Of a stretch of DNA of 64,000 bases, positions 34,357-44,003 are shown one piece after another (within the stretch, counting starts at the first letter, position 1; each line of letters opens with the position of its first letter). The stretch comes from Desulfolinea sp964487745 (GTDB lineage Bacteria; Chloroflexota; Anaerolineae; Anaerolineales; Villigracilaceae). The position numbers and the translations under genes were made by a program. Location: assembly GCA_964487745.1 (NCBI GenBank), contig CAZASG010000008.1, positions 46,655 to 110,654 on the forward strand. The letters are read 5' to 3'. The notes beneath the pieces were generated by a model, which made no database searches, had not been told where the DNA came from, and saw nothing but the letters and a program-made list of their open reading frames with translations.

Positions 34357-35772
34357 ATGTCAGATAGCCAGTATAAAACAATGGGGCAACAATTCGGTCG
34401 CCGCTCATGGGCGGAACCATGGAAAATAAAGATGGTCGAGCCCATCCATATGATCACGCGCGAAGCGCGCGAGAAAGCCGCTGCTGCAGCAGGCTACAAC
34501 ACCTTCCTGCTCCGCTCAGAAGACGTATATATTGATCTACTAACCGATAGCGGCACCAGCGCTATGTCGGACCGCCAATGGAGCGGCATGATGATGGGCG
34601 ACGAAGCCTACGCAGGCAGCCGTAACTTTTACAACCTTGAGAATGCCATCCAGACCTATTATGGCTACAAGCATATCGTCCCTACCCACCAGGGGCGTGG
34701 GGCAGAACATCTCATCAGTCAAGCGATCATCCAAAAAGGCGACTATATTCCCGGCAATATGTACTTCACCACCACACGCCTGCACCAGGAATTGGCAGGC
34801 GGCACCTTCGTGGACGTAATCATCGACGAAGCCCACGATCCAACCGACCCACACCTCTTCAAAGGCAATGTCAGCCTTGAAAAAATGCAGGCGTTGGTCG
34901 ACAAAGTTGGCGCAGACAAAATCCCTTATGTCAGCCTCGCAGGGACCGTCAATATGGCAGGCGGACAGCCCGTCAGCATGGCAAACGTCAAGGAGCTGCG
35001 CGAGTTCTGCAACAAGCACGGCATCGGCCTTTATCTCGACGCAACCCGCATGTATGAAAACGCCTTCTTCATTCAGGAACGCGAAGAAGGTTATGCCGAC
35101 AAATCCATCGCCGAAATCCTACTTGAGTTCTGCTCCTATACAGATGGTGCCTGGATGAGCGCCAAGAAAGACAATCTCGTTAATATCGGCGGCTGGCTGG
35201 CAGTCAACGACGCCAAAGTTGCCGAAAAAGCGCGCAACATGGTCGTGGTGTATGAAGGCCTCCATACCTATGGCGGTATGGCCGGGCGCGACATGGAAGC
35301 TCTTGCCGTCGGCATTGCCGAAGGCGTTAGCGATGATCACGTTGCTTCACGTGTGCGCCAGGTACGCTATTTGGGAAAGTTGCTCATCGACTGGAACATC
35401 CCCATCGTTCAGCCTGTTGGTGGTCACGCCATCTTTGTCGATGCAAAAAGCTTCTACCCACACATCCCACAGGATCAATTCCCCTCTCAGACCCTGGCTG
35501 CCCAACTTTATCTGGATTCTGGTGTCCGCACCATGGAACGAGGTGTTGTCAGCGCGGGGCGCGATCCTGAAACTGGCCAGCACCGCTATCCCGCGCTCGA
35601 GCTAACCCGCTTCACCATCCCCCGCCGTGTTTATACACAGGCACATATGGATGTCGTAGCCGAGAGTCTCAAAGCCGTTTACGATCAGCGTGAAAGCACC
35701 CGCGGATTGAAAATGGTCTACGAACCCGAATATCTGCGCTTCTTCCAGGCAAGATTCGATCTGCTGGACTAA
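34357..35772 (+). CDS. tpl: Tyrosine phenol-lyase (tryptophanase family)
   Basis: 471 residues, PLP enzyme splitting an aromatic amino acid to pyruvate, ammonia and phenol (or indole). Conserved: IDLLTDSGTSAMSD, MMMGDEAYAGSRNFY, PTHQGRGAEH, and the PLP lysine in GAWMSAKKDNLVNIGG. The stretch GVRTMERGVVSAGR carries the Met-Glu-Arg-Gly of tyrosine phenol-lyases (substrate-binding Arg381 of the Citrobacter enzyme), where tryptophanase has Val-Glu-Ile-Gly. Hence tyrosine is the likelier substrate. Strong AAAGGAG ribosome site. Follows the Lrp regulator. Confidence 0.88.
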   Translation: MSDSQYKTMGQQFGRRSWAEPWKIKMVEPIHMITREAREKAAAAAGYNTFLLRSEDVYIDLLTDSGTSAMSDRQWSGMMMGDEAYAGSRNFYNLENAIQTYYGYKHIVPTHQGRGAEHLISQAIIQKGDYIPGNMYFTTTRLHQELAGGTFVDVIIDEAHDPTDPHLFKGNVSLEKMQALVDKVGADKIPYVSLAGTVNMAGGQPVSMANVKELREFCNKHGIGLYLDATRMYENAFFIQEREEGYADKSIAEILLEFCSYTDGAWMSAKKDNLVNIGGWLAVNDAKVAEKARNMVVVYEGLHTYGGMAGRDMEALAVGIAEGVSDDHVASRVRQVRYLGKLLIDWNIPIVQPVGGHAIFVDAKSFYPHIPQDQFPSQTLAAQLYLDSGVRTMERGVVSAGRDPETGQHRYPALELTRFTIPRRVYTQAHMDVVAESLKAVYDQRESTRGLKMVYEPEYLRFFQARFDLLD

Positions 35773-35820
35773 AAACATCGCATCGCACTTACATAACAGC
35801 CTGCTACCGCTATAGAAACA

Positions 35821-35855
35821 AAGACGCCGAGTATCTTGAAGATACTCGGCGTCTT
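35821..35855. terminator. Bidirectional terminator after tpl
   Basis: 17-bp perfect inverted repeat with its centre at 35838, between the convergent tpl and ABC permease genes. T-run is short. Confidence 0.8.
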
Positions 35856-35873
35856 ATCGTATGCTCGATTATT

Positions 35874-37103
35874 TTATTCGTAACGCAAGGCTTCCACAGG
35901 CACCAAATTCGCCGCTCGGTTTGCGGGGTAGATACCAAAGAAAAGGCCGATAGCTGTTGAGAACATTGTTGCAAGCAGGATAGCGCTCAAACTCACAGCC
36001 GGTTCAAAAGGCGTTCCTGAGTTCGTTGAGATAATGCCAACGACCGCGCCGATTGCCCAGCCGAGGGCGATCCCTATCAGTCCACCAACCAGACTCAGGA
36101 GCGACGATTCTGTTAGAAATTGAATCAGTATATCGCGTTTACGCGCGCCAAGGGCTTTGCGCAAGCCGATCTCACGAGTCCGTTCCGTGACCGAGACGAG
36201 CATGATGTTCATGATACCGATCCCGCCTACAAGAAGGGAGATCGCTGCGATCCCACCAATAAAGGTCGTCAAGATCCCGGTGATAGACGAAGCTGTATCC
36301 ACCATATCCTGTTGCGAGAAGACCGTAAAGTCGTTTTCACCAACAGCGGTGCGGTGTCGCTGTGAGATAATCTGAGAAATCTCTTCCTCTGCCAGAATAA
36401 CGGAATCCGCGTCTACAGACTGAACAAAGATCACATCCACTCTGTCCGCAGGGCTACGTCGGAGTATTCGGGCTTGCGCAGTGCTAAACGGGATAAGAAC
36501 TTCATTATCCTGACTACCCATCATGCCGCCACCGCGCTCTTCGAGCACGCCGATCACACGAAAAGGCTGCCCTTCGATGCGAACAGTCTCACCAACGAGA
36601 CCATCGCGATGACCAAAGAGATTATCAGCAACTTCAACGCCTAATAAAACAACTGACGCCCGTCCCAAAACATGTTCTTCAGAAATTTCTTCTCCATCAA
36701 TAACGGAATAATTCCGCACAGGGAAATACGCAGGCGTAACACCCGTTAAAGTAACAGTAGAGGCCTCACCACTATAAGAAACCTCGGAACTCCCCTGCAA
36801 CACAGGGGCAACCGCTTGAATAGAGGGTGCCGCAAATGGGTCTGCCAAAGCTTCTGCGTCACCAATCGTGAGCGGTTCCGGGTTTCGAATGGATTCATCC
36901 TCACCACCGCTAAAGACAAAAAGAAGATTTGTACCAATTCCGCTCAGCGAACTCAAAATGGTATCCTGTGCCCCTGCGCCCAAAGCTAACATAGCGATAA
37001 CAGCGGCAACACCGATTACGATCCCCAGCATCGTCAGCCCTGAGCGCATCTTGTTCGCATTCAGGCTTTCAAGCGCTTCAATTACAGATCGCCAGATATT
37101 CAT
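35874..37103 (-). CDS. MacB-type ABC transporter permease (FtsX domain)
   Basis: 409 residues: N-terminal TM, a large periplasmic MacB core (about 45-270), and three C-terminal TM segments with TERTREIGLRKALGARKRDIL. Part of a mechanotransmission-type exporter of peptides, lipids or macrolides. The start overlaps the ATPase stop (ATGA). With the two upstream genes it forms a complete tripartite-like set, although no outer-membrane TolC homologue is seen in the window. Confidence 0.92.
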   Translation of the reverse strand: MNIWRSVIEALESLNANKMRSGLTMLGIVIGVAAVIAMLALGAGAQDTILSSLSGIGTNLLFVFSGGEDESIRNPEPLTIGDAEALADPFAAPSIQAVAPVLQGSSEVSYSGEASTVTLTGVTPAYFPVRNYSVIDGEEISEEHVLGRASVVLLGVEVADNLFGHRDGLVGETVRIEGQPFRVIGVLEERGGGMMGSQDNEVLIPFSTAQARILRRSPADRVDVIFVQSVDADSVILAEEEISQIISQRHRTAVGENDFTVFSQQDMVDTASSITGILTTFIGGIAAISLLVGGIGIMNIMLVSVTERTREIGLRKALGARKRDILIQFLTESSLLSLVGGLIGIALGWAIGAVVGIISTNSGTPFEPAVSLSAILLATMFSTAIGLFFGIYPANRAANLVPVEALRYE

Positions 37104-37786
37104 GCTGTCACCTCTTCCCGAATGCGCCCATCGTGCAAATGGATAATACGCTGGGCCTGGGCAGCAACTCTTGGATCATGAGTAATAATAATTAGAGTCG
37201 TACCGCTTTTCTTATTCAGGTCAATCAGTAAATCCATGATCTCTTGACCAACTTTCGAATCAAGATTGCCCGTAGGCTCATCCGCCATCACGATAGCAGG
37301 CTCATTTACCAAAGCACGCGCGATCGCAACACGCTGTTGCTGTCCACCAGAAAGTTCTGCAGGGCGGTGGTCAACTCGATCCGCAAGCCCAACTGCTTCA
37401 AGTGCCATACGCGCCTTTTCTTTGCGCCCGCTGGTCGTGCCCGAATAACGGAGTGGCAACTCAACATTCGACAAAGCAGTTGAGCGTGAGAGCAAGTTAA
37501 AGCTTTGAAAAACAAAACCGACTTTGCGATTACGAATATCTGCAAGCTGGTCATCATTCAGGTCTGCCACTGTTTCCCCATCCAGTATATATTCGCCGTC
37601 TGTTGGTTGGTCGAGACAGCCAAGTGTGTTCATCAAGGTAGATTTACCGGAGCCGGAGGGTCCCATAATCGCGACAACCTCGCCCCGTTTGATCTCAAGC
37701 GAGACACCACGCAAGGCATGGACTTCCATTTCGCCCATTTGATAAACCTTCGTCAGGTCATGCGTGATAATAACAGGAGCATCCAT
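37100..37786 (-). CDS. ABC transporter ATPase, MacB/LolD type
   Basis: 228 residues. Walker A GPSGSGKST, Q-loop VFQSFNLL, signature LSGGQQQRVAIARAL, Walker B IVMADEPTGNLDS, His switch ITHDP. Powers the permease encoded next. GGAGG is placed 7 nt before the ATG, inside the end of the upstream adaptor gene. Confidence 0.95.
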   Translation of the reverse strand: MDAPVIITHDLTKVYQMGEMEVHALRGVSLEIKRGEVVAIMGPSGSGKSTLMNTLGCLDQPTDGEYILDGETVADLNDDQLADIRNRKVGFVFQSFNLLSRSTALSNVELPLRYSGTTSGRKEKARMALEAVGLADRVDHRPAELSGGQQQRVAIARALVNEPAIVMADEPTGNLDSKVGQEIMDLLIDLNKKSGTTLIIITHDPRVAAQAQRIIHLHDGRIREEVTA

Positions 37787-39088
37787 CTAGTTTCCTCCCG
37801 GATGCTGTGGGCCACCACCTGGAGGACCGTTCCCGATCATTGGCTCACTAGGAGGATTCAAGATCACAAGATCGCCAGCTTCAATACTATTGGATGCAAG
37901 AATACTCACACCGCCATCAGATGCGCCAAGTCTGATTTTCACCATTTCCGGGAAACCGTCTTTTAGCAAATAAACAACTCGCTCGCCATCTACAAGACGA
38001 ACAGCACGATTAGGGATCAAGATCGCATCCTTGATCTCTTTGACAACAATATTCACAGCAGCTGTCATCCCCGGGCGAACAAGCTCATCTGTATCAGTCA
38101 ATTCAACGGTAACGGTGAAGTTAACCGCACCTTGTACTTCGTTTCCGATCTGCCCAACCTCGATCACTTTGCCCGCATATTCATGGTCAAGAATAGCATC
38201 AAAAGAAAGGCTTACAGACTGCCCTAGAACAACACTGTTAATATCGATCTCCGAAAGTTCAACATCAACCAAAAGGCGACTGAAATCATCGATGCGGAAA
38301 CCGGGCGAACCGGCAGAAACCTGATCACCAGGCAAGATATTTATATCGGTAACCGTACCTTCAAAGGGAGCTTTCAAATAGGCCATATCGAGCGTTGCCT
38401 GAGCCGCATCTACACGAGCCTGCGCTGCCGCAACATCGGCTTTGTTGGGGCCATCTGCAACACGCTCCCAAGCACGGAGAGCATCATCATATTGTGCTTG
38501 TGCTAAAGCAAGGCTTTCATCTGCTTCTGCTTTTGTCTCATCATCGGCTTCATCAACCTTTACTTTTTTGAGGGAAGGCACCCTCTTGCCACCAACTGTT
38601 ATATAAACGATCTGGTCGAACTCATAAGGCTCATCAAGAGAATCACGATAATCTTGAGCTTTTTCCAACCCATCGGACGCATTACGCAGATCGATCTGCG
38701 CCTGTGCGGCGGCTGTTCCTGACTGCAGGAGGTCTTCCAATGCTTTTTCTGCACTAACCAGGTCCGCCTGTGCGAGAATGATTGCTTGCGACAAGGACGT
38801 ACTTTCAAGCGAAGCTAAAGCAAGGTCTTTGCTTACTCGATCCCCGACCACAACATTGACTTTTTCCACAGTTCCGTTTGCTTGCCAATTCAATAGCGCG
38901 CTCTGATTTGAACGCACGGTACCTGTTGCGCCGACAGTAGCAGTCAGATTGCCTCGTTCAATTTCTGCAGTCTGATAAAGTTCCGCAACTGAACTCTGCG
39001 CGCGCCCATTAATAACGACAAAAGCACCTATAATCACAACGGCGATGACTGCCAGAATTACCCAAGTTCTCTTACTGATTTTCTTCAT
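37787..39088 (-). CDS. Membrane fusion (adaptor) protein, MacA/HlyD type
   Basis: 433 residues. N-terminal TM (about 9-27), split lipoyl halves (ATVGATGTVRSNQSALLNW ... YLKAPFEGTVTDINILPGDQV), a helical hairpin (about 105-215) and beta-barrel domains, then a Gly/Pro tail (GPPGGGPQHPGGN). Start at 39088 chosen for GGAGG 9 nt upstream. First gene of the adaptor, ATPase, permease operon. Confidence 0.92.
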   Translation of the reverse strand: MKKISKRTWVILAVIAVVIIGAFVVINGRAQSSVAELYQTAEIERGNLTATVGATGTVRSNQSALLNWQANGTVEKVNVVVGDRVSKDLALASLESTSLSQAIILAQADLVSAEKALEDLLQSGTAAAQAQIDLRNASDGLEKAQDYRDSLDEPYEFDQIVYITVGGKRVPSLKKVKVDEADDETKAEADESLALAQAQYDDALRAWERVADGPNKADVAAAQARVDAAQATLDMAYLKAPFEGTVTDINILPGDQVSAGSPGFRIDDFSRLLVDVELSEIDINSVVLGQSVSLSFDAILDHEYAGKVIEVGQIGNEVQGAVNFTVTVELTDTDELVRPGMTAAVNIVVKEIKDAILIPNRAVRLVDGERVVYLLKDGFPEMVKIRLGASDGGVSILASNSIEAGDLVILNPPSEPMIGNGPPGGGPQHPGGN

Positions 39089-39281
39089 TAGTGAAGCCTC
39101 CAAAAGATATTTCACAGACTATATTTCCTTGCAAGAAAAAGGACGTGCTCTTTCCACAAGAAAGCACATCTCATCATTTCTTTGATTAAGCGGGAATATT
39201 ATACGCCTAATATTAATGGAAATTGTATAAACTCTATTAACCTTATAAAAGAGTCACAAAGTACTTACGATTTTGTGTCCG

Positions 39282-39349
39282 CACAGGTTGCAAGAAAAGA
39301 AATTTGAATGTGACCATTGTCGCCCGATTTGGTGACATAAAAACCTGTG
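39282..39349 (+). promoter_or_regulatory. Nested inverted repeats in the gltD-like 5' region
   Basis: The 323-base gap 39089-39411 holds this structure. Outer arms CACAGGTT (39282-39289) and AACCTGTG (39342-39349) are perfect. Inside, TGTGACCA (39310-39317) faces TGGTGACA (39330-39337) with one mismatch. It could be a leader RNA fold or two overlapping operators upstream of the oxidoreductase gene. Its left side (39180-39250) is AT-rich and suited to promoters. Confidence 0.45.
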
Positions 39350-39411
39350 TACCGATGTAAAGTTTCGGTATCATCATCCTGCCACATTATGAAAATTTAT
39401 CGGAGGTAAGT

Positions 39412-40851
39412 ATGCAAGCTGTTCCTAGCGAATTCTTGGCTATCAATCGCAAAAAACGCGCGCAAGAACCCTTTCTTGAATTAGACCTACGTCCTGCTGA
39501 AGAGCGGATTTGTGATTTTAACGAAGTAGTTATTGGTTTCACCCCTGAACAAGCTCAAATAGAAGCTGCTCGCTGCATCCATTGCCCAGATCCTGCCCCT
39601 TGTATGGTTGCTTGCCCTACACATAACGATATCCCCTCTGCAATGTGGTTGATCGAACAGGGGCGCTTTACAGAAGCAGCAAAGCTTTATCACAACACAA
39701 GCTCCCTCCCTGAAGTTTGTGGACGCGTCTGCCCGCACGAGCAACTCTGCGAAGGCTCCTGCGTTTTGAACAAAACCGGCGAACCAGTTATCACAGGACA
39801 ATTGGAAGTTTTTGCACTCACACAGGAACGCGATATTGACCCTTATATCCCTGAAATTGCAGAAAAAACTGGCAAGAAAGTTGCCATCGTTGGTGCTGGC
39901 CCTGCAGGATTGGGCTGTGCGGACCAACTACTCAAGATGGGGCACGACGTAACGCTCTTCGACTCGAAACCTGCTCCCGGTGGTTTGCTGGTATACGGCA
40001 TCCCGAATTTCAAACTCTCTAAAGAAGTCTTCTTCAAACGCTGGGACGACATGGAAAAACTCGGCGCAAAATTTATCGGGAACACTTATGTTGGCAAAGA
40101 TATCACCATAGACGAAATTCTGGCTCAAGGGTTTGATGCCATGTTCGTCGGTGTTGGCTCCGGAATCGATGCACCCATGAATATCCCCGGCGAAGACCTC
40201 GATGGCGTATACGAAGCAACAGACTTCCTTATTCGCGGCAATGTGAGCGGCGATAATCTCCCCAAAGATAAAGAACATCTTCCCGACCTTGGCAACGATG
40301 TGGTTGTCATTGGTGGTGGCGACACTGCATCTGATTGCTTGCGCACATCCGTCCGCAGAGGCATCGAAAATGTGACTTGTCTTTATCGCCGTACTGAAGC
40401 AGAGATGCCTGGAAGCGCAAAAGATCGCAAGCTGGCAAAAGAAGAAGGTGCAAAATATCGCTTCCTGACCCAGCCGGTACAATTCATCGCTGGCGAAGAT
40501 GGCAAACTTGCTGCCGTAGAGTGCATTGAAATGGAGCTCGGCGAACCCGACAGCAGCGGGCGGCGGCGCCCCGTGCCCGTTGAAGGCTCAAACTTCAGCG
40601 TTCCCGCTACAACGGCTGTGAAGGCACTCGGTTATTGGCCTGATGAGATCATCGGTAAAACAACCCCCGACTACGAAGTTGATAAATGGGGGCTTACGAT
40701 CGTAAAAGATTCGGAAACTGGGCAGACTTCTCGCGAGAATATTTTCGCAGGAGGCGACGGTGTTACAGGCCCCGACCTGGTTGTGACCGCTATGGTCGCC
40801 GGACGCAAATCTGCGATTGCGATTGACGAATATCTGAAAAGCAAAAAATAG
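39412..40851 (+). CDS. NADPH-dependent glutamate synthase small chain-like FAD oxidoreductase
   Basis: 479 residues. N-terminal Fe-S domain with CIHCPDPAPCMVACPTHNDIP and CGRVCPHEQLCEGSC (two clusters), then FAD (VAIVGAGPAGLGCADQL) and NADPH (VVVIGGGDTASDCLRT) domains and the C-terminal FAGGDGVTGPDLVVTAM. The family passes electrons between NAD(P)H and Fe-S partners (GltD, sulfide dehydrogenase/NfnB-type). No large subunit lies nearby, so the true partner is open. CGGAGGTAAGT precedes the ATG. Confidence 0.88.
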   Translation: MQAVPSEFLAINRKKRAQEPFLELDLRPAEERICDFNEVVIGFTPEQAQIEAARCIHCPDPAPCMVACPTHNDIPSAMWLIEQGRFTEAAKLYHNTSSLPEVCGRVCPHEQLCEGSCVLNKTGEPVITGQLEVFALTQERDIDPYIPEIAEKTGKKVAIVGAGPAGLGCADQLLKMGHDVTLFDSKPAPGGLLVYGIPNFKLSKEVFFKRWDDMEKLGAKFIGNTYVGKDITIDEILAQGFDAMFVGVGSGIDAPMNIPGEDLDGVYEATDFLIRGNVSGDNLPKDKEHLPDLGNDVVVIGGGDTASDCLRTSVRRGIENVTCLYRRTEAEMPGSAKDRKLAKEEGAKYRFLTQPVQFIAGEDGKLAAVECIEMELGEPDSSGRRRPVPVEGSNFSVPATTAVKALGYWPDEIIGKTTPDYEVDKWGLTIVKDSETGQTSRENIFAGGDGVTGPDLVVTAMVAGRKSAIAIDEYLKSKK

Positions 40852-40872
40852 TTTTTAGACGAGAGGAAGCAG

Positions 40873-40894
40873 GTCGGCGTCAATTACCGCCGAC
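40873..40894 (+). terminator. Hairpin between the GltD-like and AhpD-like genes
   Basis: GTCGGCG / CGCCGAC stem with an 8-nt loop, 14 nt before the next ATG. No long T-run, so it may attenuate rather than stop transcription. Confidence 0.4.
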
Positions 40895-40908
40895 TTGTTC
40901 ATTTAACG

Positions 40909-41454
40909 ATGAGCAAGCTAAATTCACGAGCGAAGCGCAACAAGGAATTTTCACGACGATATTATCGCAATTTCAAAGATATCCGCGAAGACTTTCGGCA
41001 CATCTTTAGTCAAAGAAAGTTTATCCGCCGTGCGATGCGCGAACTAATCTCGTATGATTTCCGCGAACGCCTGATGATGACGGTCACAGAGGTCAACGGG
41101 TGCAAATACTGTCGCGATTTCCATCTCAAGGAAGCCTTGAAAAGCGGTATTTCAGAAGCCGAGCTTGCCGAAATGCTCGAGGGGCGCATCCCTGAAGATA
41201 CACCGCCTAAAGAATATCCCGCGCTGATCTATGCTCAACACTGGGCCGAAAGCAATGCACAACCAAATGAAGAGGCAACACAACGCTTAATTGAAGTTTA
41301 CGGACAAGAAAAAACGGATGCAATTCATATCGTGCTGCGCATGATCCGTATGGGGAATTTATCGGGTAATCTGCTCGACTACATCCTTTTCAAATTGAGC
41401 TTTGGCAAATTTGGCAGGGTGGAAAATGAAGACCGCTACGTAATTTTGAAGTAG
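40909..41454 (+). CDS. Carboxymuconolactone decarboxylase / AhpD-like protein
   Basis: 181 residues, helical. The AhpD-type redox motif TEVNGCKYCRDFH (E-x3-C-x2-C-x3-H) lies near residue 65. The family includes alkylhydroperoxidases. An extra basic N-terminal 45 residues precede the domain. No ribosome site is seen; the start is the first ATG after the hairpin. Confidence 0.8.
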   Translation: MSKLNSRAKRNKEFSRRYYRNFKDIREDFRHIFSQRKFIRRAMRELISYDFRERLMMTVTEVNGCKYCRDFHLKEALKSGISEAELAEMLEGRIPEDTPPKEYPALIYAQHWAESNAQPNEEATQRLIEVYGQEKTDAIHIVLRMIRMGNLSGNLLDYILFKLSFGKFGRVENEDRYVILK

Positions 41455-41523
41455 AATAGGCATGGTTTTTTTTACTACTACAAAATTGCTACCATCTTCA
41501 CTGAGGATGAATAAGGAGCTCAC

Positions 41524-43026
41524 ATGAGTGAAAAATTTAAGAAACTGAAAGCCTTGATCGCTGAAGTTGCTGACCTGAACGCGGCCCAAGCTGTTCTCGG
41601 CTGGGATCAGCAAACCTATATGCCGCCCGGTGGCGCAGAAGCACGCGGCAACCAGCTTGCCACGCTCGGCAGCCTGACTCACCAAAAATTCACATCCGAA
41701 GAAATCGGCAAACTGATCGAAGATGTCAAATCCGAGCTGGGCACCGCCGATCCGGATTCAGATGATGCGCGCTATCTCAAGGTACTTGCCAAAGATTATG
41801 ACGAAGCCACAAAAGTGCCCTCGGAATACGTAGCCAAATTTGCGCAACTCACCGCCCGCGGACATGAATCCTGGGCAAAAGCGCGCGAAGCATCGGATTT
41901 CTCGATCTTTCAGGCTGACCTCGAAGAGATCGTCGAAATGCGCAAGGAATACGTTTCCTTCTTCCCGCCTGCGGATCACCCTTACGATACCCTGCTCGAC
42001 CAATTCGAACCGGGCATGAAAACCGCTGAAGTGCAGGAAATTTTCGGTCGTTTACGCGAAAAACAAGTCGAATTGCTAAAAGCCATCGCCGACGCCCCGC
42101 AAGTGGATGACAGTTTCATGCACGTCCACTACCCCGAACAACAGCAATGGGATTTCGGCGTCGAAGTTGCCACCAAATTCGGCTACGACTGGGATCGTGG
42201 ACGTCAGGATAAATCCGTCCACCCCTTCACCACCTCCTTCGGCGTCAACGATGTGCGCATCACGACCCGCTTTATGGAAGATTTCCTCCCCTCCGCTCTC
42301 TTCGGCACCATGCACGAAGCCGGGCACGGACTTTACGAGCTGGGCGTGAATCAAGCCTATGAGCGCACTCCGCTCAACGGTGGCGCATCCCTCGGTCTCC
42401 ACGAATCGCAATCGCGTATGTACGAGAATCTCGTTGGCCGCTCCATTCCCTTCTGGGATCACTTCTATCCCCGCCTGCAAGAGATCTTCCCAGCGCAACT
42501 TGGCAACGTCGATGTCAAATCCTTCTACAAGGGCATCAACAAAGTCGAACCATCCCTTATCCGTGTTGAAGCCGACGAAGCCACCTACAATATGCATATC
42601 ATGCTGCGTCTTGAGCTTGAGATCGCCATGATCGAAGGCAGTGTCGAAGTCAAAGACCTGCCCGAACTCTGGAACACCAAGTTCGAAGAATATCTTGGGC
42701 TCACCCCGCCTAACGATGCAGAAGGTGTTTTGCAGGATATTCACTGGTCCTTCGGCGGCTTGGGCTACTTCTCCACCTATGCCCTCGGCAACCTGATCTC
42801 CGTCCAGCTTTGGGAGAAGATCAACGTCGCCATTCCCGATCTCGACGACCAGATCTGCCAGGGCAAATTCGACGCCCTGCTCGGCTGGCTGCGCGAAAAT
42901 GTCCACACTCACGGGCGCAAATACGAGCCGCAGGAACTCGTCCAGAAAGTGACCGGCTCCAAGATCACACCCGAGCCTTATCTGCGCTATCTCGAAAACA
43001 AATATCGCGATATTTACGGCATCTAA
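41524..43026 (+). CDS. M32-family carboxypeptidase (Taq type)
   Basis: 500 residues, full length. Zinc metallocarboxypeptidase. Zinc motif MHEAGHGLYELG and the downstream LHESQSRMYENLVG (Glu ligand), plus the DVRITTRF and IRVEADEATYN family motifs. Cytosolic, broad C-terminal trimming of peptides. AAGGAG stands 6 nt before the ATG. Confidence 0.95.
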   Translation: MSEKFKKLKALIAEVADLNAAQAVLGWDQQTYMPPGGAEARGNQLATLGSLTHQKFTSEEIGKLIEDVKSELGTADPDSDDARYLKVLAKDYDEATKVPSEYVAKFAQLTARGHESWAKAREASDFSIFQADLEEIVEMRKEYVSFFPPADHPYDTLLDQFEPGMKTAEVQEIFGRLREKQVELLKAIADAPQVDDSFMHVHYPEQQQWDFGVEVATKFGYDWDRGRQDKSVHPFTTSFGVNDVRITTRFMEDFLPSALFGTMHEAGHGLYELGVNQAYERTPLNGGASLGLHESQSRMYENLVGRSIPFWDHFYPRLQEIFPAQLGNVDVKSFYKGINKVEPSLIRVEADEATYNMHIMLRLELEIAMIEGSVEVKDLPELWNTKFEEYLGLTPPNDAEGVLQDIHWSFGGLGYFSTYALGNLISVQLWEKINVAIPDLDDQICQGKFDALLGWLRENVHTHGRKYEPQELVQKVTGSKITPEPYLRYLENKYRDIYGI

Positions 43027-43044
43027 AACTTTCGCACAAACCAG

Positions 43045-43077
43045 AGGTGACAGTCACTTTGAGAGTGACTGTCACCT
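43045..43077. repeat. AGGTGACAGTCACT palindrome, copy 1
   Basis: 14-bp perfect stem with a 5-nt loop (TTGAG), between the M32 gene and the lipoprotein gene. The same 14-mer returns inverted at 44649-44679. Confidence 0.85.
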
Positions 43078-43088
43078 TGTTTAAATCT

Positions 43089-44000
43089 ATGAACAAAATT
43101 TTCGCACTTATTCTCATTATTCTCTTTTTTCTGACAGGATGTAATCGCTCCGGCCTCTCCGCCCCAACGCCGATCCCTGCGGATTATTTGCCAACAGCCG
43201 TCGCATTAACCGCGGAATCGCTCGCAAGTCCCGTACCTGCCCAGCCCACCGCAACAGAAGTCATCCCCCCAACATCTACTCCCACGCCGACCTTAACACC
43301 TTCCCCCACCCCAACCGTAACGCTTACCCCCACAGCAGGGCCAATTGCGCCGCTGCCCGCCATTCGCATTCTCTCCCCGGGACCAATGTCAAAGGTCATT
43401 TCGCCAATCGTGCTCAAAAGCTATGTCCGCCCCGGAGCACGAGACCAATTCCAGGTCGAACTCCTCGGCGAAGATGGACGTCTGCTGGCACGCGAAATTT
43501 TACGGCGAGAAGTTTACCTAAACGAAGGTGCCTATATCAACATCGACATTCCCTTCGAAACGCGTGCCGCCGCCGAGCGCGGACGTTTACAGATCAGCAC
43601 CAAAGACGAGTTTGGGCGCTCGCTGGAGATCACCAGCGTCCACATACTTCTGCTCTCGGTTGGAGCAAACGATATCAATCCCGGCGACAACGAATATGCC
43701 CGTTCATCTTTCTTTTATCCTCAACCTGAAGACGATGTTTACGGCGGGGTACTACCCGTTATCGGTGAAATACAGCCTTTCAACAACAACCCTGTTATTC
43801 TTGAATTAGTCAGTGAAGAGGGGAAGATACTTGGGTTACGTACTATCAACATGATCGCCGGAGAACGCGACATCTTTGAAACCACCATCCCTTACAACGT
43901 GGATGAAGCCACCTCCGCTCGCCTCACTATCCGCCAGGCAGATAAAGGCTTTGCCGGCGTAGTTTATCTCCATAGCCAAATTGTGATCCTAAACCCGTAA
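43089..44000 (+). CDS. Lipoprotein with two immunoglobulin-like (Gmad2-like) domains
   Basis: 303 residues. Lipobox FFLTGC, a long Thr/Pro linker (about 45-95) that should span the cell wall, then two beta-sandwich domains starting at IRILSPGPMSKVISPIVLKSY and near YPQPEDDVYGGVLPV. The pattern resembles Gmad2 domains, but assignment is tentative. An in-frame opening further upstream is not the start; the signal peptide begins at the ATG at 43089. No clear ribosome site. It faces the SGNH hydrolase gene, 3 nt apart at the stops. Confidence 0.75.
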   Translation: MNKIFALILIILFFLTGCNRSGLSAPTPIPADYLPTAVALTAESLASPVPAQPTATEVIPPTSTPTPTLTPSPTPTVTLTPTAGPIAPLPAIRILSPGPMSKVISPIVLKSYVRPGARDQFQVELLGEDGRLLAREILRREVYLNEGAYINIDIPFETRAAAERGRLQISTKDEFGRSLEITSVHILLLSVGANDINPGDNEYARSSFFYPQPEDDVYGGVLPVIGEIQPFNNNPVILELVSEEGKILGLRTINMIAGERDIFETTIPYNVDEATSARLTIRQADKGFAGVVYLHSQIVILNP

Positions 44001-44003
44001 AAA

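Noticed and set aside
34357..35772. Tryptophanase (tnaA)
   Set aside because: The MERG motif fits tyrosine phenol-lyase; no tnaC-like leader peptide with Trp is seen upstream.
42076..42912. 278-codon open frame on the minus strand
   Set aside because: Antisense to the M32 carboxypeptidase, which has clear zinc motifs. The shadow follows its codon bias only.
42810..43088. 5' extension of the lipoprotein frame
   Set aside because: It overlaps the M32 gene and the palindrome; the signal peptide with lipobox starts at 43089.
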